NCBI RefSeq assembly: GCF_900107045.1
Contig: NZ_FNON01000002.1
Span: forward strand, 1,054,001-1,118,000
DNA from: Amycolatopsis xylanica
GTDB lineage: Bacteria > Actinomycetota > Actinomycetes > Mycobacteriales > Pseudonocardiaceae
Direction: 5' to 3'
DNA: 64,000 nucleotides
The notes below the pieces were generated by a model, which saw nothing but the letters and a program-made list of their open reading frames with translations, searched no databases and had not been told where the DNA came from. How positions within the stretch are numbered: the first letter of the stretch is position 1; each line of letters starts with the position of its first letter. This document shows positions 47,777-56,060 of the stretch, piece after piece. Both the position numbers and the translations under genes were made by a program.

Positions 47777-47931
47777 TGTACGCCTGGATCTGGCGGGTTC
47801 TGCCAGGAAACGTGGCCGTGAAGGCCGCGCTGGCCGCCGTGCTCATCGCCGGTGTGGTGGCGCTGCTGTTCTTCGTCGTCTTCCCGTGGGCCGAGCCGCT
47901 GCTGCCGTTCAACGACGTCTCGGTTCAGTGA
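47776..47931 (+). CDS. 51-residue single-pass membrane protein
   Basis: A complete small gene from ATG 47776 to TGA 47929-47931. It begins MYAWIWRVLPGN, has a membrane helix at about 14-38 (Ala/Val/Leu-rich, ending FFVVFPW) and ends PLLPFNDVSVQ. The ATG overlaps the sortase stop and the last codons overlap the GTG of the next gene, so its translation is coupled on both sides. It may help fold or localise the sortase. No family name is known to me. Confidence 0.8.
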   Translation: MYAWIWRVLPGNVAVKAALAAVLIAGVVALLFFVVFPWAEPLLPFNDVSVQ

Positions 47932-48917
47932 GGCGCTTCGGCGTCTTCCTGATCAGCGGCCGGTTCCCCGGTCAGAAGGACTCCGAGGTGCTGCGCCGGA
48001 CGGTGGCGGCGATCGAGGCGGCCGAGCGGGCGGGCTTCGACGACGTCTGGCTGGCCGAGCACCACTTCATGCCGTACGGCGTGTGCCCGTCCGCGGTGAC
48101 GCTGGCGGCGCACGCGCTCGGCCGGACCAGGCGGATCGTCATCGGCACCGCGGTCAGCGTGCTGTCGGTGACCCATCCGGTGGCGCTGGCCGAGCAGTGG
48201 TCGACGCTGGACGCGGTGTCCGGCGGCCGGTTCCGGCTCGGCGTCGGCCGCGGCGGGCCGTGGCAGGACCTCGAGGTCTTCGGCACCGGGCTGGACCGCT
48301 ACGAGCGCGGGTTCGAGGAGGCGCTCGATCTGCTGCTGCGCGCGATGCGGGGCGGCGAGGTCGAAGCGCGGGGTGAGCATTTCTCGTTCCGGCCGGTGCC
48401 GATGGTGCCGGAGCCAGACCGCCGGGAGCGGCCGCCGGTGCTCGTCGCCGGTTCGCCGAGGCTGGCCGCCGAACGGGGCCTGCCGATGCTGCTCGGGCTG
48501 GACCGCGACGACGAGGAGAAGGCCGCGCTGGTGGCCGAGCACGGTTCGCCGGACGGCCATGTGTCGACCGTGCTGTGCCAGGTCGGCGAAGACGCGGGCG
48601 ACATCGTCCGCGCGAAGCTGCCCGGCTGGCTGGACATCGGCCTGGCGGCGCACGTGACCGTCGACGGCAGGGCGCGCGCCAAGCGTGATCCTTGGGAGTA
48701 CACGGAAAAGCTGTGCCGGATCCATCCGGTCGGCAGCCCCGACTACTGCATCGCGCGGCTCGAAGAGGGAATCCGCCGTGCCGGTGTCTCCCACGTGATC
48801 ATGATGGTGGAAGCCACCGGCACGACGGCCGGGACGGTGGAGAACATCGAGCGCATCGGCGCTCAAGTGCTTCCTTACTTAAGGGCTAGCAGTCCCGCAG
48901 TTCCGGGCTCTGGTTGA
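47928..48917 (+). CDS. LLM-class flavin-dependent monooxygenase
   Basis: 329 residues from GTG 47928, overlapping the preceding stop (GTGA). The luciferase-like TIM barrel is shown by VWLAEHHFMPYGVCPSAVTL, RIVIGTAVSVLSVTHPVALAEQ and RFRLGVGRGGPW, typical FMN/F420-binding positions. The family includes both FMN monooxygenases and F420 dehydrogenases, so cofactor and substrate are open. It runs 32 bases into the convergent gene's end. Confidence 0.87.
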   Translation: MRRFGVFLISGRFPGQKDSEVLRRTVAAIEAAERAGFDDVWLAEHHFMPYGVCPSAVTLAAHALGRTRRIVIGTAVSVLSVTHPVALAEQWSTLDAVSGGRFRLGVGRGGPWQDLEVFGTGLDRYERGFEEALDLLLRAMRGGEVEARGEHFSFRPVPMVPEPDRRERPPVLVAGSPRLAAERGLPMLLGLDRDDEEKAALVAEHGSPDGHVSTVLCQVGEDAGDIVRAKLPGWLDIGLAAHVTVDGRARAKRDPWEYTEKLCRIHPVGSPDYCIARLEEGIRRAGVSHVIMMVEATGTTAGTVENIERIGAQVLPYLRASSPAVPGSG

Positions 48918-49278
48918 GCAGCTGACCACGGGCGGAGATGAAGGCCCGGTAGCGGTCGCTGTCCACCTCGGCCAGCCGGAACGCGCCGACGCGGTGGCAG
49001 TTCTGGAAGGCGAGCTTCACGCCGAAGTGCCGTTCGAGGCCGCCGCGGATGGCGTCCGAAGCCAGCGCGCGCAGCAGCTGACCGCGCTCGGCCTCGCTCG
49101 GCGGTGGGGTCTCGTGGTCCGCGAAGCCTTCGGAGGAACCCTTCAGGTCCGCGATCACCGTGGTGATCACCTCCCAGGCGTAGGGCAGTGATTCCTGCAC
49201 ACAGGCGACGAACTCCGCGTCGTCCACTTCGCCACGCTCGGCTTTTTCCAGCAGGGCGGGGGAAACATCCAGCGACAT
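48886..49278 (-). CDS. SCO5389-like conserved actinobacterial protein
   Basis: 130 residues from ATG 49276-49278 with GGAGG at 49283-49287. It starts MSLDVSPALLEKAERGEVDD and ends FISARGQLLNQSPELRDC. HFGVKLAFQNCHRVGAF is its most distinctive stretch. The pattern matches my memory of the SCO5389 family, conserved in actinobacteria and of unknown function. The C-terminal cysteine is striking. No membrane segment is present. Confidence 0.78.
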   Translation of the reverse strand: MSLDVSPALLEKAERGEVDDAEFVACVQESLPYAWEVITTVIADLKGSSEGFADHETPPPSEAERGQLLRALASDAIRGGLERHFGVKLAFQNCHRVGAFRLAEVDSDRYRAFISARGQLLNQSPELRDC

Positions 49279-49370
49279 CGAACCTCCATGAGTTGGCACT
49301 TACCTGGCTACTCGGTGGCTGGCACACCCACAAGAGAAAACGATGATCATCACCACTTTGGCGGATTTCA

Positions 49371-50096
49371 TTACTCCCAGCGGAAGACCTTCGCGGCGAG
49401 TGCCGCGGTCCCGATGGCCGCACCCGCCAGCACCACCAGCTGGAGTGGCTGCGCGCCGGCGCCGGTCCACGACTCTTCGAGCGCCTGGATACCCGGCGGC
49501 AGATACGCGCCGATGCGCTGGATGACCTCCGGCAGGAACTGCCTCGGCACGTAGACCCCGCCGAAGAACATGATCGGGATGAACGCGAGCATCGCGATCC
49601 CGCTCGCGGTCTTGGCCGTCTTCGCGAGCGCGGCCGAGAGCAGTCCCAGGCTGAACACCGAAACCGTGCCGAGCACCAGCGCGAGCAGGAAGCTGAGCGG
49701 ATGACGCGGGCCGGGGATGCCGAAGACGGCCGCACCGGCCACGATCAGCAGGCCGATCCCGAGCAGCGCGGTCGTCACGTGCACCAAGAGCTGCGCGACG
49801 AGCAGGTTCGCCGGATGCACGGGAGTTGTCGCCATCCGGCGCAGTACCCCGGTTTCGCGGTAGGTCGCGACGGCGGCCGGGATCGCCTGCAGGCCCAGCA
49901 TGGCGAGCGCGACCACGATCATCGACGGCGCCCAGCCGTCGATGAACCGGCGGCCGTTCTCCACCGCGCGCATGCCCGGTATCGCGCCGATCGCGAGCAG
50001 TAGCACGGCGGGGAACAACAGGCCGAACGCAGTGAAGAACGGCGCGCGCAGCGCCAGCTTCGCTTCGGTGGCGGTGAGTTTGGTGAGCGCGGACAT
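49371..50096 (-). CDS. ABC-2 type transporter permease
   Basis: 241 residues with six membrane helices. AVATYRETGVLRRMATTPV is the conserved cytoplasmic loop of ABC-2 permeases, and FFGGVYVPRQFLPEVIQ the late extracellular loop. With the ATPase encoded 2 bases upstream it forms a small exporter, of the type seen in drug or lipid efflux. The substrate is unknown. It has a good ATG at 50094-50096. Confidence 0.9.
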   Translation of the reverse strand: MSALTKLTATEAKLALRAPFFTAFGLLFPAVLLLAIGAIPGMRAVENGRRFIDGWAPSMIVVALAMLGLQAIPAAVATYRETGVLRRMATTPVHPANLLVAQLLVHVTTALLGIGLLIVAGAAVFGIPGPRHPLSFLLALVLGTVSVFSLGLLSAALAKTAKTASGIAMLAFIPIMFFGGVYVPRQFLPEVIQRIGAYLPPGIQALEESWTGAGAQPLQLVVLAGAAIGTAALAAKVFRWE

Positions 50097-50098
50097 GG

Positions 50099-50779
50099 TC
50101 AGTTCCTCCCGGTCAGTGCGACGAACGCGTCGTCCAAGTTGGCGGTGCCGGCGGCGGTCATCAGGCCTGCCGGGGTGTCGGTGGCGACGACGCGGCCGTT
50201 GTCGAAGACGGCCACGCGGTCGCAGAGGCGCTGCGCCTCGTCCATGAAGTGGCTGACCAGCAGGATCGTCACGCCGCGCTCGCGCACGGCCTCGATGACC
50301 TTCCAGATGTCGCGGCGGGCGTGCGGGTCCAGTCCGGTGGTGAGCTCGTCGAGCACCGCGATCTCGGGATCACCGACGAGTGCCAGCGCGATCGACACGC
50401 GCTGCTTCTGGCCGCCGGAGAGCTTGCCGAACTTCCGCTCGGCGAGCTCAGTGAGGCCGAGCTGGTCCAGCAAGGCCACGGGATCGGCGGGTTGTCGATA
50501 AAACGATGCGTACAGCTCAAGTGCTTCGCGGACCTTGAGCTTCTCTGGCAGCTTGGCTTCCTGCAGCTGGGCGCCGATTTTCTCCTTGGCGGGCGCGGAG
50601 ATCGACCCGGCGTCGGGGTGGCGGAGGCCGAGCAGGCATTCGACGGTCGTCGTCTTGCCTGCACCGTTCGTGCCGAGGATCCCGAAGATTTCGCCTGGTT
50701 CCACGTGGAACGAGACGTCATCGACAGCGACGGTGCCCGGGTAGCTCTTGCGGAGGTTCTTGACTTCGACGATTGGCAT
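50099..50779 (-). CDS. ABC transporter ATP-binding protein
   Basis: 226 residues. Walker A GTNGAGKTT, signature LSGGQKQRVSIALAL, Walker B IAVLDELTTGLDP (Glu present) and switch histidine LVSHFMDE are all intact. ATG at 50777-50779. It precedes its permease by 2 bases. A two-component system is divergent from it, so the exporter may be that system's target. Its SFHVEPGEIFG coding region contains a 14-bp parS-like palindrome (50698-50711). Confidence 0.93.
   Translation of the reverse strand: MPIVEVKNLRKSYPGTVAVDDVSFHVEPGEIFGILGTNGAGKTTTVECLLGLRHPDAGSISAPAKEKIGAQLQEAKLPEKLKVREALELYASFYRQPADPVALLDQLGLTELAERKFGKLSGGQKQRVSIALALVGDPEIAVLDELTTGLDPHARRDIWKVIEAVRERGVTILLVSHFMDEAQRLCDRVAVFDNGRVVATDTPAGLMTAAGTANLDDAFVALTGRN
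50698..50711. other. parS-like palindrome within the ABC ATPase gene
   Basis: GTTCCACGTGGAAC is identical to the core of the fully palindromic parS at 26501. It lies in coding DNA, at codons for a segment (FHVE) that is common in ABC ATPases, so coincidence is possible. Confidence 0.55.
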
Positions 50780-50911
50780 GCCGAAAACGCTATTGACCAG
50801 GCGTTTCCCTCGGAATCCGCTTGTCTCCCCGACGGGGGTGGACCTAGGCCCACCCCGACTCTGAACCTGCGCCTACTGCGCTCGCCGGGTCCGCCGGGCA
50901 AGAATTCAGCG

Positions 50912-52666
50912 GTGACCCGCTACCTGATCGCACTCCGGCGCAGCTTCGTGCTGGCCGGGCTCGCGATCGTGGGCCTGCTTCCGCTACTGGGCACGCTGGT
51001 CGCGTTGGTCTTCATCTGCTCGGGCGTGCTCATCTGGTTCGCCCCACCGGTCGTCGAGTGGTGCCGCCGCTACGTGAACCGGATGCGCCACGTCGCGACC
51101 GAGCTGACCGGGGTCGAGCTGCCAGCGCCGTATCGGGCCGAGCCGCCGGAGCCGGAACGCGAGGCCGACGGCTGGTACCGCGACGGCAATTCGCTCTACC
51201 GGAAACCGAAATGGGTCTGGGTGAACCGGCGGATCGAGTGGGTTTTCGAGGACCCGGCCACGTTCCGCGACGGCATGTGGCTGGTGCTGAACCCGGTGGT
51301 CGGCCTGCTCCTGCCGCTGGTGACGGTCTTCGCTGGTCCGATCGCGGTGCGGTCATATGGGCGTTGGCTGCATGGTCGGCTCAGCCGTACTCCCACGTTC
51401 CAAGGGCTGCGCTGGCTTAATAAGCACGGAGAAGCCTTTGGACACCTGATGGGCTTCTTAGCCGTCTCGACGCTTCAGTTCCTGTTCGGGCTGTGCGTGC
51501 TCTGCACGATCATCACGCCGATCGGGGCCGGTACGACGGTGGCGTACCGCAAGTTCGTCAACATGCTCCGAGACGCCACGAGCAAGTGGAGCGGCGTCGA
51601 GATCGAGGTCCCGTATCTGCCGGAGCCACGGTTCCCCGTCGCCCGCCCGGATGGGCTGTACCAGCTGGGAAAGCAGCTCTACGAGTCGCCGTGGTGGCCC
51701 GCGCTGGTCAACCGCATGGTCTGGGTGCAGCGCGACAGGGCGACCTGGCGTGATCTCGCGGCGGGCGTGCTGATACCGCTGGTCTCGCTGGCGGCGCTGG
51801 TCCTGCCGTTCGGGTTCGTCGCCGCGGCCTGGTGGCCGCCGTTCGACCCGGACTTCCCGGTCTGGGCGCGGATCGTGTTGCCGTTCGTGCTCACCGGCAT
51901 CGGTTTCGCCTGCTCGCCGCCGTGGCTGGCGCGTGCGGTCGCCCGCTTCGCACGGCTGCTGCTCGGGCCGACGGAGGCGTCCCGGCTCGCGTTGCGGGTC
52001 GAACGCCTGGAGCGCACCCGTACCGACGCCAGCGCCGCCCAGGCCGCCGAGCTGCGCCGGATCGAACGCGACCTGCACGACGGCGTCCAATCGCGGCTCG
52101 TCGCCATGGGGATGAAGCTCGGCGCGCTGGAGGCGCTGATCGACCGTGACCCGGAGAAGGCCAAAGAAATGGCCGCTGAGCTGCGGCGGAACTCCTCGGA
52201 CACGCTGACCGAGCTGCGGGATCTGGTCCGCGGAGTGCACCCGCCGGTGCTGACCGAGCGCGGCCTCGGCGACGCCGTGCGCGCGCTGGCGCTGGACAGC
52301 CCGCTGCGGGTCGAAGTGAGCGTCGACCTGCCAGGACGCATCGAGCCGCCGGTGGAGGCTTGCGCCTATTTCGCGGTCAGTGAGCTGCTGGGCAACGCCG
52401 TCAAGCACGGCCAGGCCGAGCGCGCCACGGTCTCGCTCGGCTTCGAACGCGGCAGGCTGGTCGTCGTGGTGACGGACTCCGGCCGCGGCGGCGCGAATCC
52501 CGTGCGCGGCTCGGGACTACGCGGAATCGAGCGTCGGCTGGGTGCCTTCGACGGTAAGTTGACCGTCGACAGCCCGCCGGGCGGCCCCACCGCGGTGACC
52601 CTGGAGATTCCGTGTCAGCTCGAACCGTCATCGCCGAAGACCAGTACCTGCTCCGAGACGGACTGA
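50912..52666 (+). CDS. Sensor histidine kinase with duplicated membrane sensor region
   Basis: 584 residues from GTG 50912. The first ~360 residues hold two copies of a unit made of a membrane pair and a soluble stretch (copy 1: FVNRMRH-type start near 50, TGVELPAPY; copy 2: KFVNMLRD near 212, SGVEIEVPY). The HisKA_3 motif ERDLHDGVQSRLVAMG carries His389, and the ATPase domain shows LLGNAVKHG and GSGLRGIERRLG. It phosphorylates the regulator encoded next, which it overlaps by 55 bases. Confidence 0.9.
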   Translation: MTRYLIALRRSFVLAGLAIVGLLPLLGTLVALVFICSGVLIWFAPPVVEWCRRYVNRMRHVATELTGVELPAPYRAEPPEPEREADGWYRDGNSLYRKPKWVWVNRRIEWVFEDPATFRDGMWLVLNPVVGLLLPLVTVFAGPIAVRSYGRWLHGRLSRTPTFQGLRWLNKHGEAFGHLMGFLAVSTLQFLFGLCVLCTIITPIGAGTTVAYRKFVNMLRDATSKWSGVEIEVPYLPEPRFPVARPDGLYQLGKQLYESPWWPALVNRMVWVQRDRATWRDLAAGVLIPLVSLAALVLPFGFVAAAWWPPFDPDFPVWARIVLPFVLTGIGFACSPPWLARAVARFARLLLGPTEASRLALRVERLERTRTDASAAQAAELRRIERDLHDGVQSRLVAMGMKLGALEALIDRDPEKAKEMAAELRRNSSDTLTELRDLVRGVHPPVLTERGLGDAVRALALDSPLRVEVSVDLPGRIEPPVEACAYFAVSELLGNAVKHGQAERATVSLGFERGRLVVVVTDSGRGGANPVRGSGLRGIERRLGAFDGKLTVDSPPGGPTAVTLEIPCQLEPSSPKTSTCSETD

Positions 52667-53259
52667 CCCATCTGCTGACCGCGCACGGCTTCGACGTCGT
52701 CGCGGCCGTCGCCACCGGCCCCGAACTGCACGCGGCGCTGCTGGAACACCGTCCGGACATCTCGATCGTCGACGTCCGCATGCCGCCCACCAACACCGAC
52801 GAGGGCCTGCAGGTCGCGCTCGCCGTCCGCCGCGAGATCCCCGCGTTGCCGATCCTCGTGCTCTCCCAGCACGTCGAGCAGCTCTACGCGCGCGAGCTGC
52901 TCGCCGACGGCACCGGCGCGATCGGCTACCTGCTCAAGGACCGCGTCTTCAACGCCGACCAGTTCATCGACGCCGTCCGCCGGGTCGCGGACGGCGGCAC
53001 GGTGATGGACCCCGAGGTCATTGCGAAACTGGTCGCGGGCAACAGCACCGACCCGCTGGCCTCACTGACCCCGCGTGAGCGCGAGGTGCTCGGGCTCATG
53101 GCCGAAGGCTGCTCCAACGCGGCGATCGCGTCGAGGCTGTTCTTCAGCGAAGGCGCGGTCGCCAAGCACACGGCGAACATCTTCGCGAAACTCGGCATCA
53201 GCGCCTCGGACGACACCAACCGCCGAGTCCTCGCGGTGCTGACCTATTTAGGCTCGTGA
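52612..53259 (+). CDS. NarL-family response regulator
   Basis: 215 residues. The receiver domain (about 1-120) has the acidic pair ED at 9-10, phospho-acceptor Asp54 (SIVDVRMPP) and Lys of LLKD. A LuxR-type helix-turn-helix follows (about 148-205, LTPREREVLGLMAEGCSNAAIASRL). The GTG at 52612 lies 55 bases before the kinase stop, so the two are co-translated. A likely target is the divergent ABC exporter operon; this is inferred from position only. Confidence 0.93.
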   Translation: MSARTVIAEDQYLLRDGLTHLLTAHGFDVVAAVATGPELHAALLEHRPDISIVDVRMPPTNTDEGLQVALAVRREIPALPILVLSQHVEQLYARELLADGTGAIGYLLKDRVFNADQFIDAVRRVADGGTVMDPEVIAKLVAGNSTDPLASLTPREREVLGLMAEGCSNAAIASRLFFSEGAVAKHTANIFAKLGISASDDTNRRVLAVLTYLGS

Positions 53260-54594
53260 AACCCGCAGCATCTCGTCGCGCTCGACGACCTTGACGCGTT
53301 CGCGGCCCTGCGGCTCGCCGAGCGACTTCTCGTGCGCGTCGAGCTTGCCCCAGCCCTCCCAGGTGGTGAACGGGATGCCGCGGTCGGCGAGGAAGTCCAG
53401 CACCGCCGAAGGCTCCGGCCGCGCGGGCGCGGCGAGCGTGTCGACGTCCGCGAGCAGGCTGGTGATGGTCTCCAGCGCGTCGCCCTTCGTGTGGCCGATG
53501 AGGCCGATCGGGCCACGCTTGATCCAGCCGGTGACGTAGACGCCGGGCAGCTGGTTCTCGTCGAGGTCGAGCACCCGGCCCGCCTGGTTCGGCACGGTCC
53601 CGGAGGTGTGGTCGAACGGGATCTCCGGCAGGTGCGACGACAGATAGCCGACGGCGCGGTAGACGGCCTGGACGTCCCAGTCGTGGAACTCGCCGGTGCC
53701 GCGAACGTTGCCGTCGCCGGTGTACTCCGTGCGCTCGGTGCGCAGGCCGACGACCTTGCCGTCCTCGCCGAGCACCTCGGCCGGCGAGTGGAAGAAGTGC
53801 AGGTGCAGGCGCTTCGGCCGGTCGCCCTGATCGCGGATCGCCCAGTCCTGCAGCGTCTTCACGATCATGTCGACCTGCTTGGACGCACGCAGCGCCGCGA
53901 TGCTGCCCTCGTCGAACTCCATGTCCTCGGCGTGCACGATCACCTCGACGTTGGGCGAGTGGTCGAGCTCGCGCAGCTCCAGCGGAGTGAACTTGGCCTG
54001 CGCCGGGCCGCGGCGGCCGAAGACGTGCACGTCGGTGACCGGGCTGGCCTTGAGTCCGTCGTAGACGTTCTGCGGGATGTCGGTGCTCAGCAGCTCGTCC
54101 GCGGTCTTCGCGAGGATGCGCGCGACGTCGAGCGCCACGTTGCCGACGCCGAGCACGGCGACGCTGGTCGCGGTCAGCGGCCAGGTGCGCGGCACGTCGG
54201 GGTGACCGTCGTACCAGGACACGAAGTCGGCCGCGCCGTGGCTGCCGTCGAGGTCGATGCCGGGCAGGTCGAGCGCGCGGTCGGACGAGGCGCCGGTCGA
54301 GAAGATGACCGCGTCGTAGAACTCACGCAGGTCGTCGAGCTTGAGGTCGGTGCCGTAGTCGACGTTGCCGAGCAGCCGGATGTTCGGCCGGTCGAGCACC
54401 TTGTGCAGCGCGGTGACGATGCCCTTGATGCGCGGGTGGTCGGGCGCGACCCCGTAGCGGATCAACCCGAACGGCGCGGGCATGCGCTCGAACAGGTCAA
54501 TCGTCACGTCGGCGTCGGATTTGTCCAGGATGTCGGCTGCGTAGATGCCGGCGGGACCGGCGCCCACGATGGCTACACGAAGAGATCGGGTCAC
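53248..54594 (-). CDS. fprA: NADPH-ferredoxin reductase FprA
   Basis: 448 residues. FAD motif VGAGPAGIYAADIL, NADPH motif LGVGNVALDVARIL and the adrenodoxin-reductase-like TGWIKRGPIGLIGHTKGDA are clear. It passes electrons from NADPH to ferredoxins, for example for P450s. The GTG at 54592-54594 is chosen from the homologous start (TRSLRVAIVGAG). Its end overlaps the convergent response regulator by 12 bases. An IdeR-like box lies 13 bases upstream of the start, which suggests iron control. Confidence 0.94.
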   Translation of the reverse strand: MTRSLRVAIVGAGPAGIYAADILDKSDADVTIDLFERMPAPFGLIRYGVAPDHPRIKGIVTALHKVLDRPNIRLLGNVDYGTDLKLDDLREFYDAVIFSTGASSDRALDLPGIDLDGSHGAADFVSWYDGHPDVPRTWPLTATSVAVLGVGNVALDVARILAKTADELLSTDIPQNVYDGLKASPVTDVHVFGRRGPAQAKFTPLELRELDHSPNVEVIVHAEDMEFDEGSIAALRASKQVDMIVKTLQDWAIRDQGDRPKRLHLHFFHSPAEVLGEDGKVVGLRTERTEYTGDGNVRGTGEFHDWDVQAVYRAVGYLSSHLPEIPFDHTSGTVPNQAGRVLDLDENQLPGVYVTGWIKRGPIGLIGHTKGDALETITSLLADVDTLAAPARPEPSAVLDFLADRGIPFTTWEGWGKLDAHEKSLGEPQGRERVKVVERDEMLRVSRA

Positions 54595-54606
54595 ACACTC
54601 CAACGT

Positions 54607-54626
54607 AAGTTAGGCCGTCCTAACTT
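54607..54626. promoter_or_regulatory. IdeR/DtxR-like iron box between fprA and pabA
   Basis: AAGTTAGG (54607-54614) and CCTAACTT (54619-54626) are perfect inverse copies around CCGT. The TTAGG/CCTAA halves are those of iron-dependent DtxR/IdeR operators, though the centre differs from the consensus 19-mer. Confidence 0.6.
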
Positions 54627-54678
54627 TCATGGTGATAAAGCGCACGGTCCACGATCCGGAACCCGGTAAGCTCGCCTT

Positions 54679-55320
54679 ATGCGCGTTCTGGTGGTCGACA
54701 ACTACGACAGCTTCGTCTACAACCTGGTCCAATATCTGGCCCAGCTCGGCGCTGACTGCACGGTCTGGCGCAACGATGTCGTCGACGTCGACAAGATCAC
54801 CGAGTTCGACGGCGTGCTCGTCTCGCCGGGCCCCGGCACCCCGGAACGCGCTGGTCAGAGCATGGATGTCATCCGCAAGTGCGCCGAGGCGAAGGTCCCG
54901 ATGCTCGGTGTCTGCCTCGGTCACCAGGCGCTCGGCGTGGTCTTCGGCGCCACCGTGGACCGCGCGCCCGAGCTGCTGCACGGCAAGACGAGCCAGGTGC
55001 GCCACGTCGGCCGCGGCGTCCTCGCCGGGCTGCCGGAAGAGTTCACCGCCACCCGCTATCACTCGCTGACCGTGCTGCCGGAGACCATCCCCGACGTGTT
55101 CGAGGTCACCGGCCGGACCGAATCCGGCGTGGTCATGGGCATGCGGCACCGCGAGCTGCCGCTCGAAGGCGTCCAGTTCCACCCCGAGTCGGTGCTCACC
55201 GAGGGCGGCCACCGGATGCTGGCGAACTGGATGGCCTCGGCGGGCCACCCGGTCCCCGCGTCCACTGTGGACACGCTGGAGGCCGCGACCAAGGCGCTGC
55301 AGAAGGCCGCTGTTGCGTGA
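54679..55320 (+). CDS. pabA: Glutamine amidotransferase of anthranilate/aminodeoxychorismate synthase
   Basis: 213 residues of class I amidotransferase. The nucleophile Cys79 lies in MLGVCLGHQALG, with VSPGPGTP before it and His/Glu in VQFHPESVLT. It supplies ammonia to a PabB or TrpE partner, neither of which is here. The position before pknB corresponds to Rv0013 (trpG/pabA), which may serve both folate and tryptophan. ATG 54679. The stop overlaps the GTG of an ABC ATPase gene. Confidence 0.92.
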   Translation: MRVLVVDNYDSFVYNLVQYLAQLGADCTVWRNDVVDVDKITEFDGVLVSPGPGTPERAGQSMDVIRKCAEAKVPMLGVCLGHQALGVVFGATVDRAPELLHGKTSQVRHVGRGVLAGLPEEFTATRYHSLTVLPETIPDVFEVTGRTESGVVMGMRHRELPLEGVQFHPESVLTEGGHRMLANWMASAGHPVPASTVDTLEAATKALQKAAVA

Positions 55321-56060
55321 TTTCTCTGCTGGGGGTCAGCAAGAGTTACGTACGGGGTAGGCCCGTTCTCGACGGGGTCGACCTCGAGATCGGCCGCGGC
55401 CGCATCGTCGGCATCCGCGGTTCGAACGGCTCCGGCAAGTCGACGCTGCTCCGGATCATGGCCGGCGTCTCGCGGCCGAGCGCGGGCACGATCGAGGGCC
55501 GTCCCGTGGTCGGCTACCTGCCCGATCGGTTCCCCGCCGCGCAGCGGATGAGCGCGCGGGCGTATCTGCGGCACATGGGCCGGATTCACGGTATCGCCGA
55601 TCTGTCCATTGTGGACGACCTGCTCGACCGGCTCGCGCTGGTCGGCGGCAAGGGCACGCAGCTGCGCAGGCTGTCCAAGGGCAACGCCCAGAAAGTCGGC
55701 CTGGTGCAAGCGATCCTGGCCCAGCCTGACCTGCTCATCCTGGACGAGCCATGGTCCGGCCTGGACGTCGAGGCGCACACCGTGCTCGGCGAGATCGTCG
55801 AAGAGACCAAGGCACGCGGCGCGAGCGTGGTCTTCACCGACCACCGCCCCGACGTCGTGCACGAGCACGCCGACGACGTCCACCTGATCGTCGACGGCAA
55901 GCTCACCACCGAGAGCAGGCGCCAAGCGTCGGTCCGCATCGTGCTGACGGGCCCGAACGGCGAGCGCGTCGAAAAGGTCGTCGACGCGGCCGGTTCCGAC
56001 GCGATGTTGCTGGCCGCGCTGAACGACGGCTGGTCGGTCCAAGAGGTGATCCGGTGTTAG
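55317..56060 (+). CDS. ABC transporter ATP-binding protein
   Basis: 247 residues from GTG 55317, overlapping the pabA stop (GTGA). Walker A RGSNGSGKSTLLRIMAG, signature LSKGNAQKVGLVQAIL and Walker B LLILDEPWSGLD are intact. The signature LSKGN departs from LSGGQ in the way seen in antibiotic/lantibiotic exporters. Switch region TDHRPD has His. With the membrane protein that follows it forms a probable exporter of unknown substrate. Confidence 0.9.
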   Translation: MISLLGVSKSYVRGRPVLDGVDLEIGRGRIVGIRGSNGSGKSTLLRIMAGVSRPSAGTIEGRPVVGYLPDRFPAAQRMSARAYLRHMGRIHGIADLSIVDDLLDRLALVGGKGTQLRRLSKGNAQKVGLVQAILAQPDLLILDEPWSGLDVEAHTVLGEIVEETKARGASVVFTDHRPDVVHEHADDVHLIVDGKLTTESRRQASVRIVLTGPNGERVEKVVDAAGSDAMLLAALNDGWSVQEVIRC

